A DNA stretch of 64,000 bases, from positions 124,001 through 188,000 of the forward strand of contig CALHND010000002.1 of NCBI GenBank assembly GCA_938034875.1, in the 5' to 3' direction. The stretch is from an uncultured Clostridia bacterium. GTDB taxonomy: Bacteria; Bacillota; Clostridia; Oscillospirales; Acutalibacteraceae. Positions 36,550 through 44,875 of this stretch are shown here, one piece after another; the stretch's first letter is position 1, and each line of letters begins with the position of its first letter. The position numbers were made by a program, and so were the translations under genes. The notes below the pieces were generated by a model that had not been told where the DNA came from, made no database searches, and saw nothing but the letters and a program-made list of their open reading frames with translations.

Positions 36550-37710
36550 ATGTATCAGATTAAAACTCTCAATAAAATTTCTAAAAACGGTTTAGATCGT
36601 TTTAATGCAAACTACAACTGTGCAGATGAAATTGACGCACCTGACGCTATAATGGTACGTTCGGCATCAATGCACGATATGGAAATGCCCGATTCCCTGC
36701 TGGCTATTGCTCGTGCAGGTGCAGGCGTAAATAACATTCCGTGTGATAAATGCTCTGAGCAGGGCATCGTTGTTTTCAACACACCCGGTGCTAATGCAAA
36801 CGCAGTTAAAGAGCTTGTACTTGCCGGTATGCTTATGTGCAGCCGTAAGGTTGTTCCGGCTATCGACTGGGCAAAAACGCTTAAAGGTAACGGCGCAGAG
36901 GTCGGCAAAATGGTCGAAAAAGGCAAGGGTGCATTTGCAGGTCCTGAAATCATGGGCAAAAAGCTCGGTGTTATCGGCCTTGGTGCAATCGGAATCTTAG
37001 TTGCAAACGCTGCCTATTCACTTGGCATGACAGTTTACGGCTACGACCCGTATTTGTCGGTTGACTCTGCATGGAAACTATCCAGAAATATTAAACATGC
37101 TGCAGACATGAGCGAGATTTTTAAAGAATGCGACTACATCTCAATTCATGTTCCTCTTACACCGGATACAAAGGGTTTCATTAACGCTGAATCCATCGCC
37201 ACCATGAAGGACGGAGTCAGAATTCTTAACTTTGCACGCGGTGACCTGGTTGACAGTGCCGCTATCATTGACGCCCTCGCAGCAGGTAAGGTTGCAGCAT
37301 ATGTAACCGACTTCCCGAGCGACGATGTTATCGGTGTAGACGGCGTTATAGCAATTCCGCACCTCGGCGCATCAACAGGCGAGAGCGAGGAAAATTGCGC
37401 TGTTATGGCTGCTGACGAGATTCGTGAATACCTTGAAAACGGCAACATTATCAACTCGGTAAACATGCCTAATGTAGTAATGCCTCGTTCAACTGCTGTC
37501 CGCGTATGCATTATTCACAACAATATTCCGAATATGCTTGCGCAAATTTCGGGTGTTGTTTCGGCTTGCAATATTAACATTGAAAAGCTTAACAACCAGT
37601 CAAGAAAAGATTACGCATACACTATGCTCGATGTCGAGTCAATCGACGAAGCTGCAATCGAAGGCATTAAAGCTATCGACGGCGTTATCAGAGTAAGAGT
37701 AATTAAGTAA
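36550..37710 (+). CDS. serA: D-3-phosphoglycerate dehydrogenase
   Basis: A 386-residue NAD-dependent enzyme for the first step of serine synthesis. NAD-binding loop GVIGLGAIGILVANAA near residue 140, catalytic Arg in NFARGDLVD, the Glu region, and His in IPHLGASTGESEENC. A C-terminal ACT domain (~310-386, VRVCIIHNNIPNMLAQISG) probably mediates serine feedback. No serB is nearby; a HAD phosphatase at 40.2 kb is a Cof type and not an obvious SerB. Confidence 0.97.
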   Translation: MYQIKTLNKISKNGLDRFNANYNCADEIDAPDAIMVRSASMHDMEMPDSLLAIARAGAGVNNIPCDKCSEQGIVVFNTPGANANAVKELVLAGMLMCSRKVVPAIDWAKTLKGNGAEVGKMVEKGKGAFAGPEIMGKKLGVIGLGAIGILVANAAYSLGMTVYGYDPYLSVDSAWKLSRNIKHAADMSEIFKECDYISIHVPLTPDTKGFINAESIATMKDGVRILNFARGDLVDSAAIIDALAAGKVAAYVTDFPSDDVIGVDGVIAIPHLGASTGESEENCAVMAADEIREYLENGNIINSVNMPNVVMPRSTAVRVCIIHNNIPNMLAQISGVVSACNINIEKLNNQSRKDYAYTMLDVESIDEAAIEGIKAIDGVIRVRVIK

Positions 37711-37724
37711 TAAAGCAACAAAAT

Positions 37725-37762
37725 AAAACCGTCTTACACCGTTAAATGTAAGGCGGTTTTTT
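37725..37762. terminator. Terminator between serA and the M24 peptidase gene
   Basis: A 14-bp stem with one G-T pair (AAAACCGTCTTACA/TGTAAGGCGGTTTT) and a T6 run; convergent genes on both sides. Confidence 0.85.
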
Positions 37763-37772
37763 ATTATATTGT

Positions 37773-38843
37773 TTACAGTATAATTAAATTCTTTTCGCTT
37801 TTCGTTAGGTTTTCAAAACCATCTGAAGTAATGCAGACCATGTCCTCTATTCTGACTCCAAATTGGTTTTCAAGATAAATTCCCGGCTCTACCGTCATTA
37901 TCATCCCCTCTTTTAGCACTGTTTTGCAACGAGGACTGAATGACGGATTTTCGTGAATATCAATTCCTACCGAATGTCCGAGTCCATGACCGAAACAGCC
38001 CCTATATCCCGCGCTGTCAATCAATTCTCGTGCTGCTTTATCAACATCGCAGCAGGTTGCGCCCGGTAAAATCGCATCAAAAGCGGCATTTTGTGCCGCA
38101 AGTACGGTGTCATATGCCCGTTGCTGTTCATCACTAACCGTTCCCACAGCAACGGTACGTGTCATATCCGAACGGTATCCGTTTACAACTGCGCCGAAAT
38201 CTATTGTAATAAAATCTCCCGGCTCGACCGCCTTGTTTGTAGGCACGCCGTGCGGCAAGGACGAATTTTTACCCGAAACAACGATAAAATCAAACGACAC
38301 GCCTTCGCTACCCTGCTTGCGCATATAAAACTCCATATCAAGCATTATTTCGCGCTCAGTGCGGCCTGCGGCAATTTTACTGAGAATATATGAAAAAGTC
38401 TCGTCCGTAAGCCTTTGGGCTTTGCGAATATTTTGAATTTCTGTTGCACTTTTTACGCTTCGGAGCTCACACATTACATCATCCAAAAAACCGGTCTCGT
38501 TAACCTTCACACCGTCGCAAATACATTTATACGAATTAAAATCAGCCATGCTGACCGACCGTGTTTCGACAAAAAGTGTATCTATTGCATGGGTTTTAAG
38601 CAAGTTCTTAATTTCATCAGTGCGTTTTTCTAACATAGTAACGTTACATGACGTTACTTGCGCCTTTGCCATTTCGTAGTAACGAAAATCAACATAAAAA
38701 TCTGCGCTGTCAGAAGTGATAAACACAAATCCGTCAGATGAGCGAAAACCTGTTAAATAAAATCGGTTTGAGTCGGCGGTTATCAGTGCCGCCTGACCTT
38801 TATTAAGGCGCTTTTGTAAATTTTCAACACGCTTATTTATCAT
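37773..38843 (-). CDS. Xaa-Pro aminopeptidase, M24 family
   Basis: A 356-residue cytoplasmic peptidase. N-terminal creatinase-like domain (~1-125), then the pita-bread catalytic domain with metal ligands in ITIDFGAVVNGYRSDMTRT (two Asp), HGLGHSVGIDIHE (His), TVEPGIYLE (Glu) and VRIEDM (Glu). It removes N-terminal residues ahead of proline. The ATG at 38843 follows TAGGTG; it overlaps the RluA stop by 11 nt, so the two are coupled. Confidence 0.92.
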   Translation of the reverse strand: MINKRVENLQKRLNKGQAALITADSNRFYLTGFRSSDGFVFITSDSADFYVDFRYYEMAKAQVTSCNVTMLEKRTDEIKNLLKTHAIDTLFVETRSVSMADFNSYKCICDGVKVNETGFLDDVMCELRSVKSATEIQNIRKAQRLTDETFSYILSKIAAGRTEREIMLDMEFYMRKQGSEGVSFDFIVVSGKNSSLPHGVPTNKAVEPGDFITIDFGAVVNGYRSDMTRTVAVGTVSDEQQRAYDTVLAAQNAAFDAILPGATCCDVDKAARELIDSAGYRGCFGHGLGHSVGIDIHENPSFSPRCKTVLKEGMIMTVEPGIYLENQFGVRIEDMVCITSDGFENLTKSEKNLIIL

Positions 38844-39720
38844 TTTTATCACCTAATTTAACATTAGCGCCGTGCGCTGTTAAAAATGCTTTTAAGTCCT
38901 GCGGCAAATCGGATGTTACGCTGATTTTTTCTCCGCTAATCGGGTGGGTAAAGCAAACACTTGCACAGTGCAGTGCCTGGCGGTCAAGTATCTCATCGGC
39001 ATAGCCGTACATAGTATCTCCGATAAGCGGAAAGCCAACATGAGAAAAATGTACTCGTATCTGGTGGGTACGGCCCGTTTCAAGAGTAACGCTCGCTACT
39101 GAAAACTTGCCGTTTGTGTATATTCGTCGGTAGTTGGTGACAGCTCGCTGCCCGTCCGACGCAACACAGCGTTCCATCTTGCTGTCCTCCCTGCGACGAA
39201 TAGGCATATCAATTTTGCCCGTTTCAGGAAGTTCCCCGCTGCAAACGCAAATGTATTCCTTATCAACTGATCCTGCCAGCTTAGCAGCAGCAATCGGATT
39301 AAGCGCAACAACAACTAACCCCGATGTTCCACGGTCAAGACGGTTTACTGCTCGAAAAGCAAGACTCTGCCCTTTTTGAGCTATATGTCCTGCAAATGCG
39401 TTAGCAAGGGTGCCAGACTGCAAGTTTTTTGATGGATGCACCGGCATATGTGCAGGCTTATTCATAACAATAACGCTGTCATCCTCGTACATAATAGGCA
39501 CTTGGATTTCTTCAGCTTCCGCAGGCTTTGCATCTTCAGGAAATCTAAGTTCAATTATATTACCGACGCGCACAATAGCACGCACCGTAACAGGTGTTCC
39601 GTCGAGCAATATGCATCCGTAGTGTTTAAGTCGTACGGTGCTGCGCGTAGAAATACCGTGAAGCCTCATCCAGTTTTTTAAAATCATACCATCTTCAAAA
39701 TCTGAAACGGTAAATGTCAT
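38833..39720 (-). CDS. RluA-family RNA pseudouridine synthase
   Basis: A 295-residue enzyme converting uridine to pseudouridine in rRNA or tRNA. The catalytic Asp is in AVNRLDRGTSGLVV, where most relatives have HRLD. Other blocks: MNKPAHMPVHPS, GRTHQIRVHFSHVGFPLIGD. A degenerate S4-like domain covers residues ~10-75. Target site (RluD- or RluC-like) cannot be fixed. An upstream in-frame start at 39738 is possible but MTFTVSDF fits the family better. Confidence 0.9.
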   Translation of the reverse strand: MTFTVSDFEDGMILKNWMRLHGISTRSTVRLKHYGCILLDGTPVTVRAIVRVGNIIELRFPEDAKPAEAEEIQVPIMYEDDSVIVMNKPAHMPVHPSKNLQSGTLANAFAGHIAQKGQSLAFRAVNRLDRGTSGLVVVALNPIAAAKLAGSVDKEYICVCSGELPETGKIDMPIRRREDSKMERCVASDGQRAVTNYRRIYTNGKFSVASVTLETGRTHQIRVHFSHVGFPLIGDTMYGYADEILDRQALHCASVCFTHPISGEKISVTSDLPQDLKAFLTAHGANVKLGDKNDK

Positions 39721-39820
39721 TACTTTCAAAAAAACCACCGTTTTTGATTATACCACGTATGTCAAAATTATTCAATTTTTCGACAAATTATATATAAAAA
39801 TAATAAATATAAAAAAAGTC

Positions 39821-39849
39821 TTGCATTTGTCCTCTTATTGTGATATTAT
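39821..39849 (+). promoter_or_regulatory. Promoter of rpmB
   Basis: TTGCAT (39821-39826), 17-nt spacer, TATTAT (39844-39849). Confidence 0.65.
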
Positions 39850-39890
39850 TATTCGGTCAGATTATCCTAATTCTAAAGGAGGTGCAGACC

Positions 39891-40079
39891 ATGGCAAAAT
39901 GCGAGTTCTGCAGCAAGCAAATTCAGTTTGGTATAAAGGTTTCTCACTCTCACAGACGTTCTAACAGAACATGGAAACCCAATGTTAAGCGCGTTAAGGC
40001 TATCGTTAACGGTACACCTTGCAGAGTTTATGCCTGCACCCGCTGCCTTCGTTCCGGTAAGGTTGAGCGTGCTGTCTGA
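39891..40079 (+). CDS. rpmB: 50S ribosomal protein L28
   Basis: A 62-residue ribosomal protein. Starts MAKCEFCSKQIQFG and ends CTRCLRSGKVERAV; the CEFC and CTRC pairs mark the zinc-ribbon (C+) form of L28. AAAGGAGG is ideally placed before the ATG at 39891. It has its own promoter and terminator. Confidence 0.97.
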   Translation: MAKCEFCSKQIQFGIKVSHSHRRSNRTWKPNVKRVKAIVNGTPCRVYACTRCLRSGKVERAV

Positions 40080-40106
40080 TTCTAACAGCTTATAACTCAA
40101 ACGAAC

Positions 40107-40134
40107 TCCCTGATTTTTATAATCAGGGAATTTT
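40107..40134 (+). terminator. rpmB terminator
   Basis: Stem TCCCTGATT/AATCAGGGA followed by TTTT. Confidence 0.75.
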
Positions 40135-40153
40135 CATTATATGGAGATATATT

Positions 40154-40933
40154 ATGAAATTTGATGGTTATTTAATTTGCGCCGACCACGACGGTACAGT
40201 TGCTGAAGGCGGCGAGATTTTGCTCGAAAATATAAAAGCTATTGAATATTTTCAGCAGAACGGCGGCATTTATACCGTGGCTACGGGGCGGCGTCAAGAT
40301 TTTATAATCGAACGTTACAATAATATCATAAAGCCGCACGTCCCTGCTATTATTGGCAACGGAACCATGATGTACGATATTACCGACAACGAAATTATTT
40401 ACAGGGACTTTATGTCATGTGATGATTACTACGCCATGTTTGACGCATTTAAGCACGCAGACGGTGCAAATAATTTGCGAATAGAACTGGAAAGTGAAAC
40501 GCTGTGGTTTAATGCAAAAGAAACCGACATTAAGACGATAGAAGAAAAGCTTGCGGGAAGCGAAATTAGCAAGTTTGTGCTTGATTTTAATGAGGAAAGC
40601 AAAACACTTGAGCTACAACATTATCTTACCGAAAAGTACGGCACAATTTATAAAATAGTTCGAGCATGGCCCACAGGTCTTGAATTTTTCAGCAAAACCG
40701 CAGGCAAAGGAGAATGCATTGAGCCTATCAAAAATGCACTACTTGATAAGCTAGGTATTAAAATTCACACCGTTATCGGTATGGGCGACTTTGAAAACGA
40801 CATTTCGCTTATTCAATTGGCTGACATAGGCGTTGCAATGGGCAACGCGCTTGGCAGCTTAAAAGCCCAAGCAGATATTGTTGCTGAATCGTGTGCATCG
40901 GGCGGTGCAGCTAAATACATATACAGTTTGTAA
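40154..40933 (+). CDS. Cof-type HAD hydrolase
   Basis: A 259-residue phosphatase of the Cof/HAD-IIB class. Motif I is CADHDGTVAEGG (nucleophile Asp and acid/base Asp), motif II is TVATGRR, motif IV is GMGDFENDISLIQLADIGVAMGN. The C2 cap covers ~residues 80-185. These dephosphorylate sugar phosphates, FMN or PLP; the substrate is not visible. It may read through from the rpmB transcript, since the rpmB stem is 20 nt before its start. Confidence 0.9.
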   Translation: MKFDGYLICADHDGTVAEGGEILLENIKAIEYFQQNGGIYTVATGRRQDFIIERYNNIIKPHVPAIIGNGTMMYDITDNEIIYRDFMSCDDYYAMFDAFKHADGANNLRIELESETLWFNAKETDIKTIEEKLAGSEISKFVLDFNEESKTLELQHYLTEKYGTIYKIVRAWPTGLEFFSKTAGKGECIEPIKNALLDKLGIKIHTVIGMGDFENDISLIQLADIGVAMGNALGSLKAQADIVAESCASGGAAKYIYSL

Positions 40934-41074
40934 TCAAATTTAAGATTACAAGCATAAATACGCAATTTGGAATAATTTCCAATATTTTTTCAAAAAGTCT
41001 ATCTATTAACAATTATATATGATATACTAAACATGCATTAACAGCGAAAAACGCTGGAAAAAGGAGAAGTTTAA

Positions 41075-41449
41075 ATGGAACAGAAATTCTATATTTGCGA
41101 ACACTGCGGAAACATCATTGCAATGGTTAGACCCTCCGGTGTGCCCGTTATGTGCTGTGGTCAGAAAATGACAGAGCTTGTCCCCGGAACAACTGAAGCC
41201 TCAACAGAAAAACACATTCCTGTTTATGAAGTGAACGGAAATACAGTTGCTGTTACGGTAGGCTCGGTAGAGCATCCGATGGAAGAAAATCATTATATTC
41301 AATGGATTTGTCTGCAAACTAAAAGTGGCAGCCAAATGAAATATTTAAAGCCGGGTGATGAACCTAAAGCATGCTTTTCCATTTGTGATGGAGATGAAGT
41401 AGAAGCTGTTTACGAATACTGCAATATACACAGTCTTTGGAAAGCTTAA
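41075..41449 (+). CDS. dfx: Desulfoferrodoxin (superoxide reductase)
   Basis: A 124-residue two-iron superoxide reductase of anaerobes. N-terminal desulforedoxin domain with CEHC (Cys9, Cys12) and adjacent CC (28-29) ligating Fe. C-terminal catalytic iron site with His in KHIPVYEV, EHPMEENHYIQW, and CNIHSLW plus its Cys. It reduces superoxide to peroxide without making oxygen. AAGGAG lies before the ATG. AhpC and an AhpF-like partner 1.4-2 kb away would remove the peroxide formed. Confidence 0.95.
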   Translation: MEQKFYICEHCGNIIAMVRPSGVPVMCCGQKMTELVPGTTEASTEKHIPVYEVNGNTVAVTVGSVEHPMEENHYIQWICLQTKSGSQMKYLKPGDEPKACFSICDGDEVEAVYEYCNIHSLWKA

Positions 41450-41487
41450 TTGAATAGCAAAGTAAACTTTATTGCGCATAATACAAG

Positions 41488-41527
41488 AAAAGTGATTGAA
41501 CTAAAAGATTAGTTCAATCACTTTTTT
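41488..41527. terminator. Bidirectional terminator after dfx
   Basis: A perfect 17-bp inverted repeat (41488-41504 with 41509-41525) with A and T runs on the two sides. Confidence 0.9.
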
Positions 41528-41539
41528 ATTTCAATTTTA

Positions 41540-42358
41540 TCAGTCTATTGATTCATTTGGGCTGACATGATGTTGCTTTTTCCATTCTGCATACTGAGGA
41601 GTACCTAAGCCGTAGCCTCCAGCCACATCTAAAATATGCCCTGTAATATATGACGATTCATCTGTGGCAAAAAAAGCCACTGCATTTGCAATATCCTCGG
41701 GTGTCGCTGTGCGATTAAGCGGTACATGGGAAAGGAATGACTCTATGAATTCCTTAGGCATATTATTCATGGCTGCATCAGTCACGGTAAGACCGGGCAA
41801 AACAGCATTACAGCGAATATTATTTCGTGCGTACTGAAGCGCAATTTGTTTTGTAATATTATTTACAGCTGCTTTTGAAACACCATAACCGATACGCGTA
41901 ATATCAGGTATAAGCCCACCTATAGATGAAATATTTATTATGCTTCCTCCCCCACTTGCAATCATATGCGGAATAACTAATTTAGAAATTCGGTAAACAC
42001 TGCCGAGGTTTAAATTTATAAGTTCAAAAAAAGTATCCTCGCTGCCATCTATAAGGTTTAAGTCTGTTGCAGGTTTCCCTGTGCCAAAATTGTTAACTAA
42101 TATATCTATTCTTCCTGCCCTTTTTTTAACCTCGTCTACCATTGATGAGTAGCTTTCAATTTCAGTTGCTTCAAAATATACAGGTGTCATTGAAATATCC
42201 TGTGAGTTATACGAATCACAAATTTTTTGTGTATCCTCCACCCTGCGCACTGCCATATAAACCTTTGCGCCCTTTTGAGCAAGCCGTAATGCGCTTGCCA
42301 AACCGATTCCTTTTGTTGCAGACGTGACTATTGCAACCTTACCTAATAAATCTTTCAT
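41540..42358 (-). CDS. Short-chain dehydrogenase/reductase
   Basis: A 272-residue SDR. Cofactor loop TSATKGIGLASAL, catalytic Ser in INISSIGG, and YGVSK (Tyr-x-x-x-Lys) near residue 155. NNFG replaces the usual NNAG. The C-terminal CxxL-type end VAGGYGLG is family-like. Oxidoreductase for an alcohol or ketone, substrate unknown. The ATG at 42358 follows GGAGGT. It stands alone, between stress genes. Confidence 0.85.
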   Translation of the reverse strand: MKDLLGKVAIVTSATKGIGLASALRLAQKGAKVYMAVRRVEDTQKICDSYNSQDISMTPVYFEATEIESYSSMVDEVKKRAGRIDILVNNFGTGKPATDLNLIDGSEDTFFELINLNLGSVYRISKLVIPHMIASGGGSIINISSIGGLIPDITRIGYGVSKAAVNNITKQIALQYARNNIRCNAVLPGLTVTDAAMNNMPKEFIESFLSHVPLNRTATPEDIANAVAFFATDESSYITGHILDVAGGYGLGTPQYAEWKKQHHVSPNESID

Positions 42359-42485
42359 AATTACCTCCAACGCTTTTATTCGTAGTATTTGAAAAGATGC
42401 ATAATATATGTGTTTTAAAACGACCTATGAATAAAGCAATACTGGCAGCGCAAAATAATTTTATTATAAATTAAGGAGTATTTTT

Positions 42486-43049
42486 ATGCCTATAATTGAT
42501 AAAAAGTTAGATGAATTTAAGGTTCAGGCTTATGTTGGTGGCCAATTTAAAGAAATTACATCGGACGATTTGCAGGGACATTGGTCGGTTTTCGTATTTT
42601 ACCCTGCAGACTTCACTTTTGTTTGCCCTACTGAATTGGGAGATTTAGCAGATCACTATGAAGATTTTAAAAAGATAAACTGCGAAATATATTCAGTATC
42701 CACCGACACTCATTTTGTTCACAAAGCTTGGGCGGACACGTCGGATACTATACGCAAAATCAAGTTCCCCATGCTTGCTGACCCCACCGCCAAACTATGC
42801 AGAATGTTTGATGTACTGATTGAAGACGAAGGTATGGCACTGCGCGGTACGTTTATCGTAAATCCAAACGCACAGATAAAGGCCTGCGAAATCAATGACA
42901 ACAGCATAGGACGCGATGCAGATGAATTGCTTCGTAAGGTGCAAGCTGCGCAATTCGTTGCCGAACACGGTGATCAAGTATGTCCTGCAAAATGGAAGCC
43001 CGGTGCCGAAACATTAAAGCCTAGCCTGGATTTAATCGGCAAACTCTAA
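42486..43049 (+). CDS. ahpC: Alkyl hydroperoxide reductase, peroxiredoxin subunit
   Basis: A 187-residue typical 2-Cys peroxiredoxin. Peroxidatic Cys47 in DFTFVCPTELGDL and resolving Cys166 in QVCPAKWKPG. It detoxifies hydrogen peroxide and organic peroxides and is reduced by the AhpF-like flavoprotein encoded 81 nt downstream. Confidence 0.97.
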   Translation: MPIIDKKLDEFKVQAYVGGQFKEITSDDLQGHWSVFVFYPADFTFVCPTELGDLADHYEDFKKINCEIYSVSTDTHFVHKAWADTSDTIRKIKFPMLADPTAKLCRMFDVLIEDEGMALRGTFIVNPNAQIKACEINDNSIGRDADELLRKVQAAQFVAEHGDQVCPAKWKPGAETLKPSLDLIGKL

Positions 43050-43130
43050 TCGGATCATGGGTAAATGTAAATTGCTGCAAATTAGCTAAATCCAGGCTGG
43101 TTTGCGGCAATTTTGGTAAGGAGAATTAAT

Positions 43131-44777
43131 ATGCAACAGCAAGTTTATGATTTAATTATTCTCGGCAGCGGCTGTGCAGGACTTACAGCCGGAATTTATG
43201 CCGGTCGGGCACAGTTGCGCACGCTTATTCTGGAAAACAGCACATTAGGCGGTCAAGCTGCAACCACAAACGATATCGGCAATTATCCAGGCGTTCCCGA
43301 TGTGGCTGGTCCTGACCTTATGCAGACCATGCTTGAGCAGGCAAAATCGTTTGGCGCTGAATTTCAAACACTATCTGTAACAGGAGTAGAATTAACAGGT
43401 GACATAAAGCGAATTGAAACCACGTCGGGAGTATTTGAATCGTACGCGGTTATCATTGCAACAGGGGCAACGCCAAAAAAATTAGGTTTTGAAGGTGAAG
43501 AGGAATTTCGTGGCAGAGGTGTGAGCTACTGTGCGACCTGCGATGGTTTCTTTTTTCAGGATAAAGATATATTTGTTATCGGCGGAGGCAACAGCGCAGC
43601 AGAGGAATCATTGTACCTTACCAGATTTGGCAAAAAAGTAACAATGCTGGTGCGAAAGGACGCGCTTCGCTGTGAAAAAGCAATTGCTGCAAAGGTCATG
43701 AGTCACCCTAAAATTGAAGTGAAGTTTAACACCGAATTAATTAGGGCTTACGGTGACAGAAACATTAAAGGCGCCGAAATGAAAAACAACAAAACAGGCG
43801 AAAAGTTCACCTACACCGTTTCAGAAGCCGACGGTATGTTCGGAATCTTTGTTTTTGTAGGCTACCGCCCCAGCTCAGAGATATTTAAAGGGCAAGTTGA
43901 CTTAGACGAAAACGGATATATAAAAACCAACGATAAAATGGCAACAAATTTGACTGGCGTGTATGCTGCCGGTGATGTGCGTCCAAAAGAGCTGCGTCAA
44001 CTTGTTACAGCAACTGCCGACGGAGCTGTGGCGGCAACACAGGCAGGCACCTATATTTTAGAGAAAAAAGAAGTGCTTGGCATCGCTCACAGCGGTAATA
44101 CGGTTTCTGAACAATCCTCACAAAGCAGCTCAAACGAAACCAACACAAATGAATTTATGACCGAGGAATTGCGAAAGCAGGTTGGTACAGTATTTAGCAA
44201 ATTAAACCGCAATATTACACTGGTGATGGCATCAAAAAATGATAAAAAATCGCAGGAATTAGAGTCGATGCTTACACAGATTTGTAAAGAAAGCGAGCAT
44301 CTGTCGCTAAAGGTCTATTCAGAAAATGACCCTAACTGTCCGATAAAATTTGAACTGTTACCTGCATTTGCGTTATGCGATGCAGAAGGACAATACAGCG
44401 GAGTAAAATTCAGCGGCATCCCCGGCGGTCATGAATTCAATTCATTGGTGTTTGCCATTTACAACTATGCAGGGCCGGGTCAGCAACTGGATGAGGATTT
44501 AAGAAAACGAATTTCATCCATAAGCAAACCAACAAAACTGCAAATTGCAATTTCCCTTTCCTGCCACTTCTGTCCAGAGGTGGTCATTGCGGCTCAAAGA
44601 ATAGCAATGCTCAACCCCATAGTTGAAGCAGAAATGATCGATATCGGGCTTTTTATGGATTTTAAATCAACGTACGATATTATGAGCGTGCCTGCAGTTA
44701 TAATTAACGGAAAAAGCTCACTATTTGGCTCTCAAAGCATGGATCAGCTGTTAGATGCCATTGAAAAAGAGCAGTAA
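43131..44777 (+). CDS. TrxR-AhpF hybrid flavoprotein disulfide reductase
   Basis: A 548-residue protein. Residues 1-310 are a thioredoxin-reductase-like domain: FAD loop ILGSGCAGLTAG, redox CATC (Cys134, Cys137), NADPH loop VIGGGNSAAEE, and TGVYAAGDVR. After a Ser/Asn/Thr-rich linker (~325-345) comes a tandem thioredoxin-fold region like the AhpF N-terminal domain, with CHFC at Cys478/Cys481. In classical AhpF that domain is N-terminal, so the order is reversed. It most likely reduces AhpC encoded just before. AAGGAG precedes the ATG at 43131; a longer in-frame start is unlikely. Confidence 0.92.
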   Translation: MQQQVYDLIILGSGCAGLTAGIYAGRAQLRTLILENSTLGGQAATTNDIGNYPGVPDVAGPDLMQTMLEQAKSFGAEFQTLSVTGVELTGDIKRIETTSGVFESYAVIIATGATPKKLGFEGEEEFRGRGVSYCATCDGFFFQDKDIFVIGGGNSAAEESLYLTRFGKKVTMLVRKDALRCEKAIAAKVMSHPKIEVKFNTELIRAYGDRNIKGAEMKNNKTGEKFTYTVSEADGMFGIFVFVGYRPSSEIFKGQVDLDENGYIKTNDKMATNLTGVYAAGDVRPKELRQLVTATADGAVAATQAGTYILEKKEVLGIAHSGNTVSEQSSQSSSNETNTNEFMTEELRKQVGTVFSKLNRNITLVMASKNDKKSQELESMLTQICKESEHLSLKVYSENDPNCPIKFELLPAFALCDAEGQYSGVKFSGIPGGHEFNSLVFAIYNYAGPGQQLDEDLRKRISSISKPTKLQIAISLSCHFCPEVVIAAQRIAMLNPIVEAEMIDIGLFMDFKSTYDIMSVPAVIINGKSSLFGSQSMDQLLDAIEKEQ

Positions 44778-44790
44778 ACCACAAAAAAAT

Positions 44791-44828
44791 AAAGGGCGAA
44801 GATGCTTTTTACAGTATCTTCGCCCTTT
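44791..44828. terminator. Terminator after the ahpC operon
   Basis: A perfect 13-bp stem AAAGGGCGAAGAT/ATCTTCGCCCTTT between convergent genes. Confidence 0.85.
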
Positions 44829-44875
44829 AAATTGATTATTTAAATGTAATTTATAAATTACGCCAAAGCATAAAA

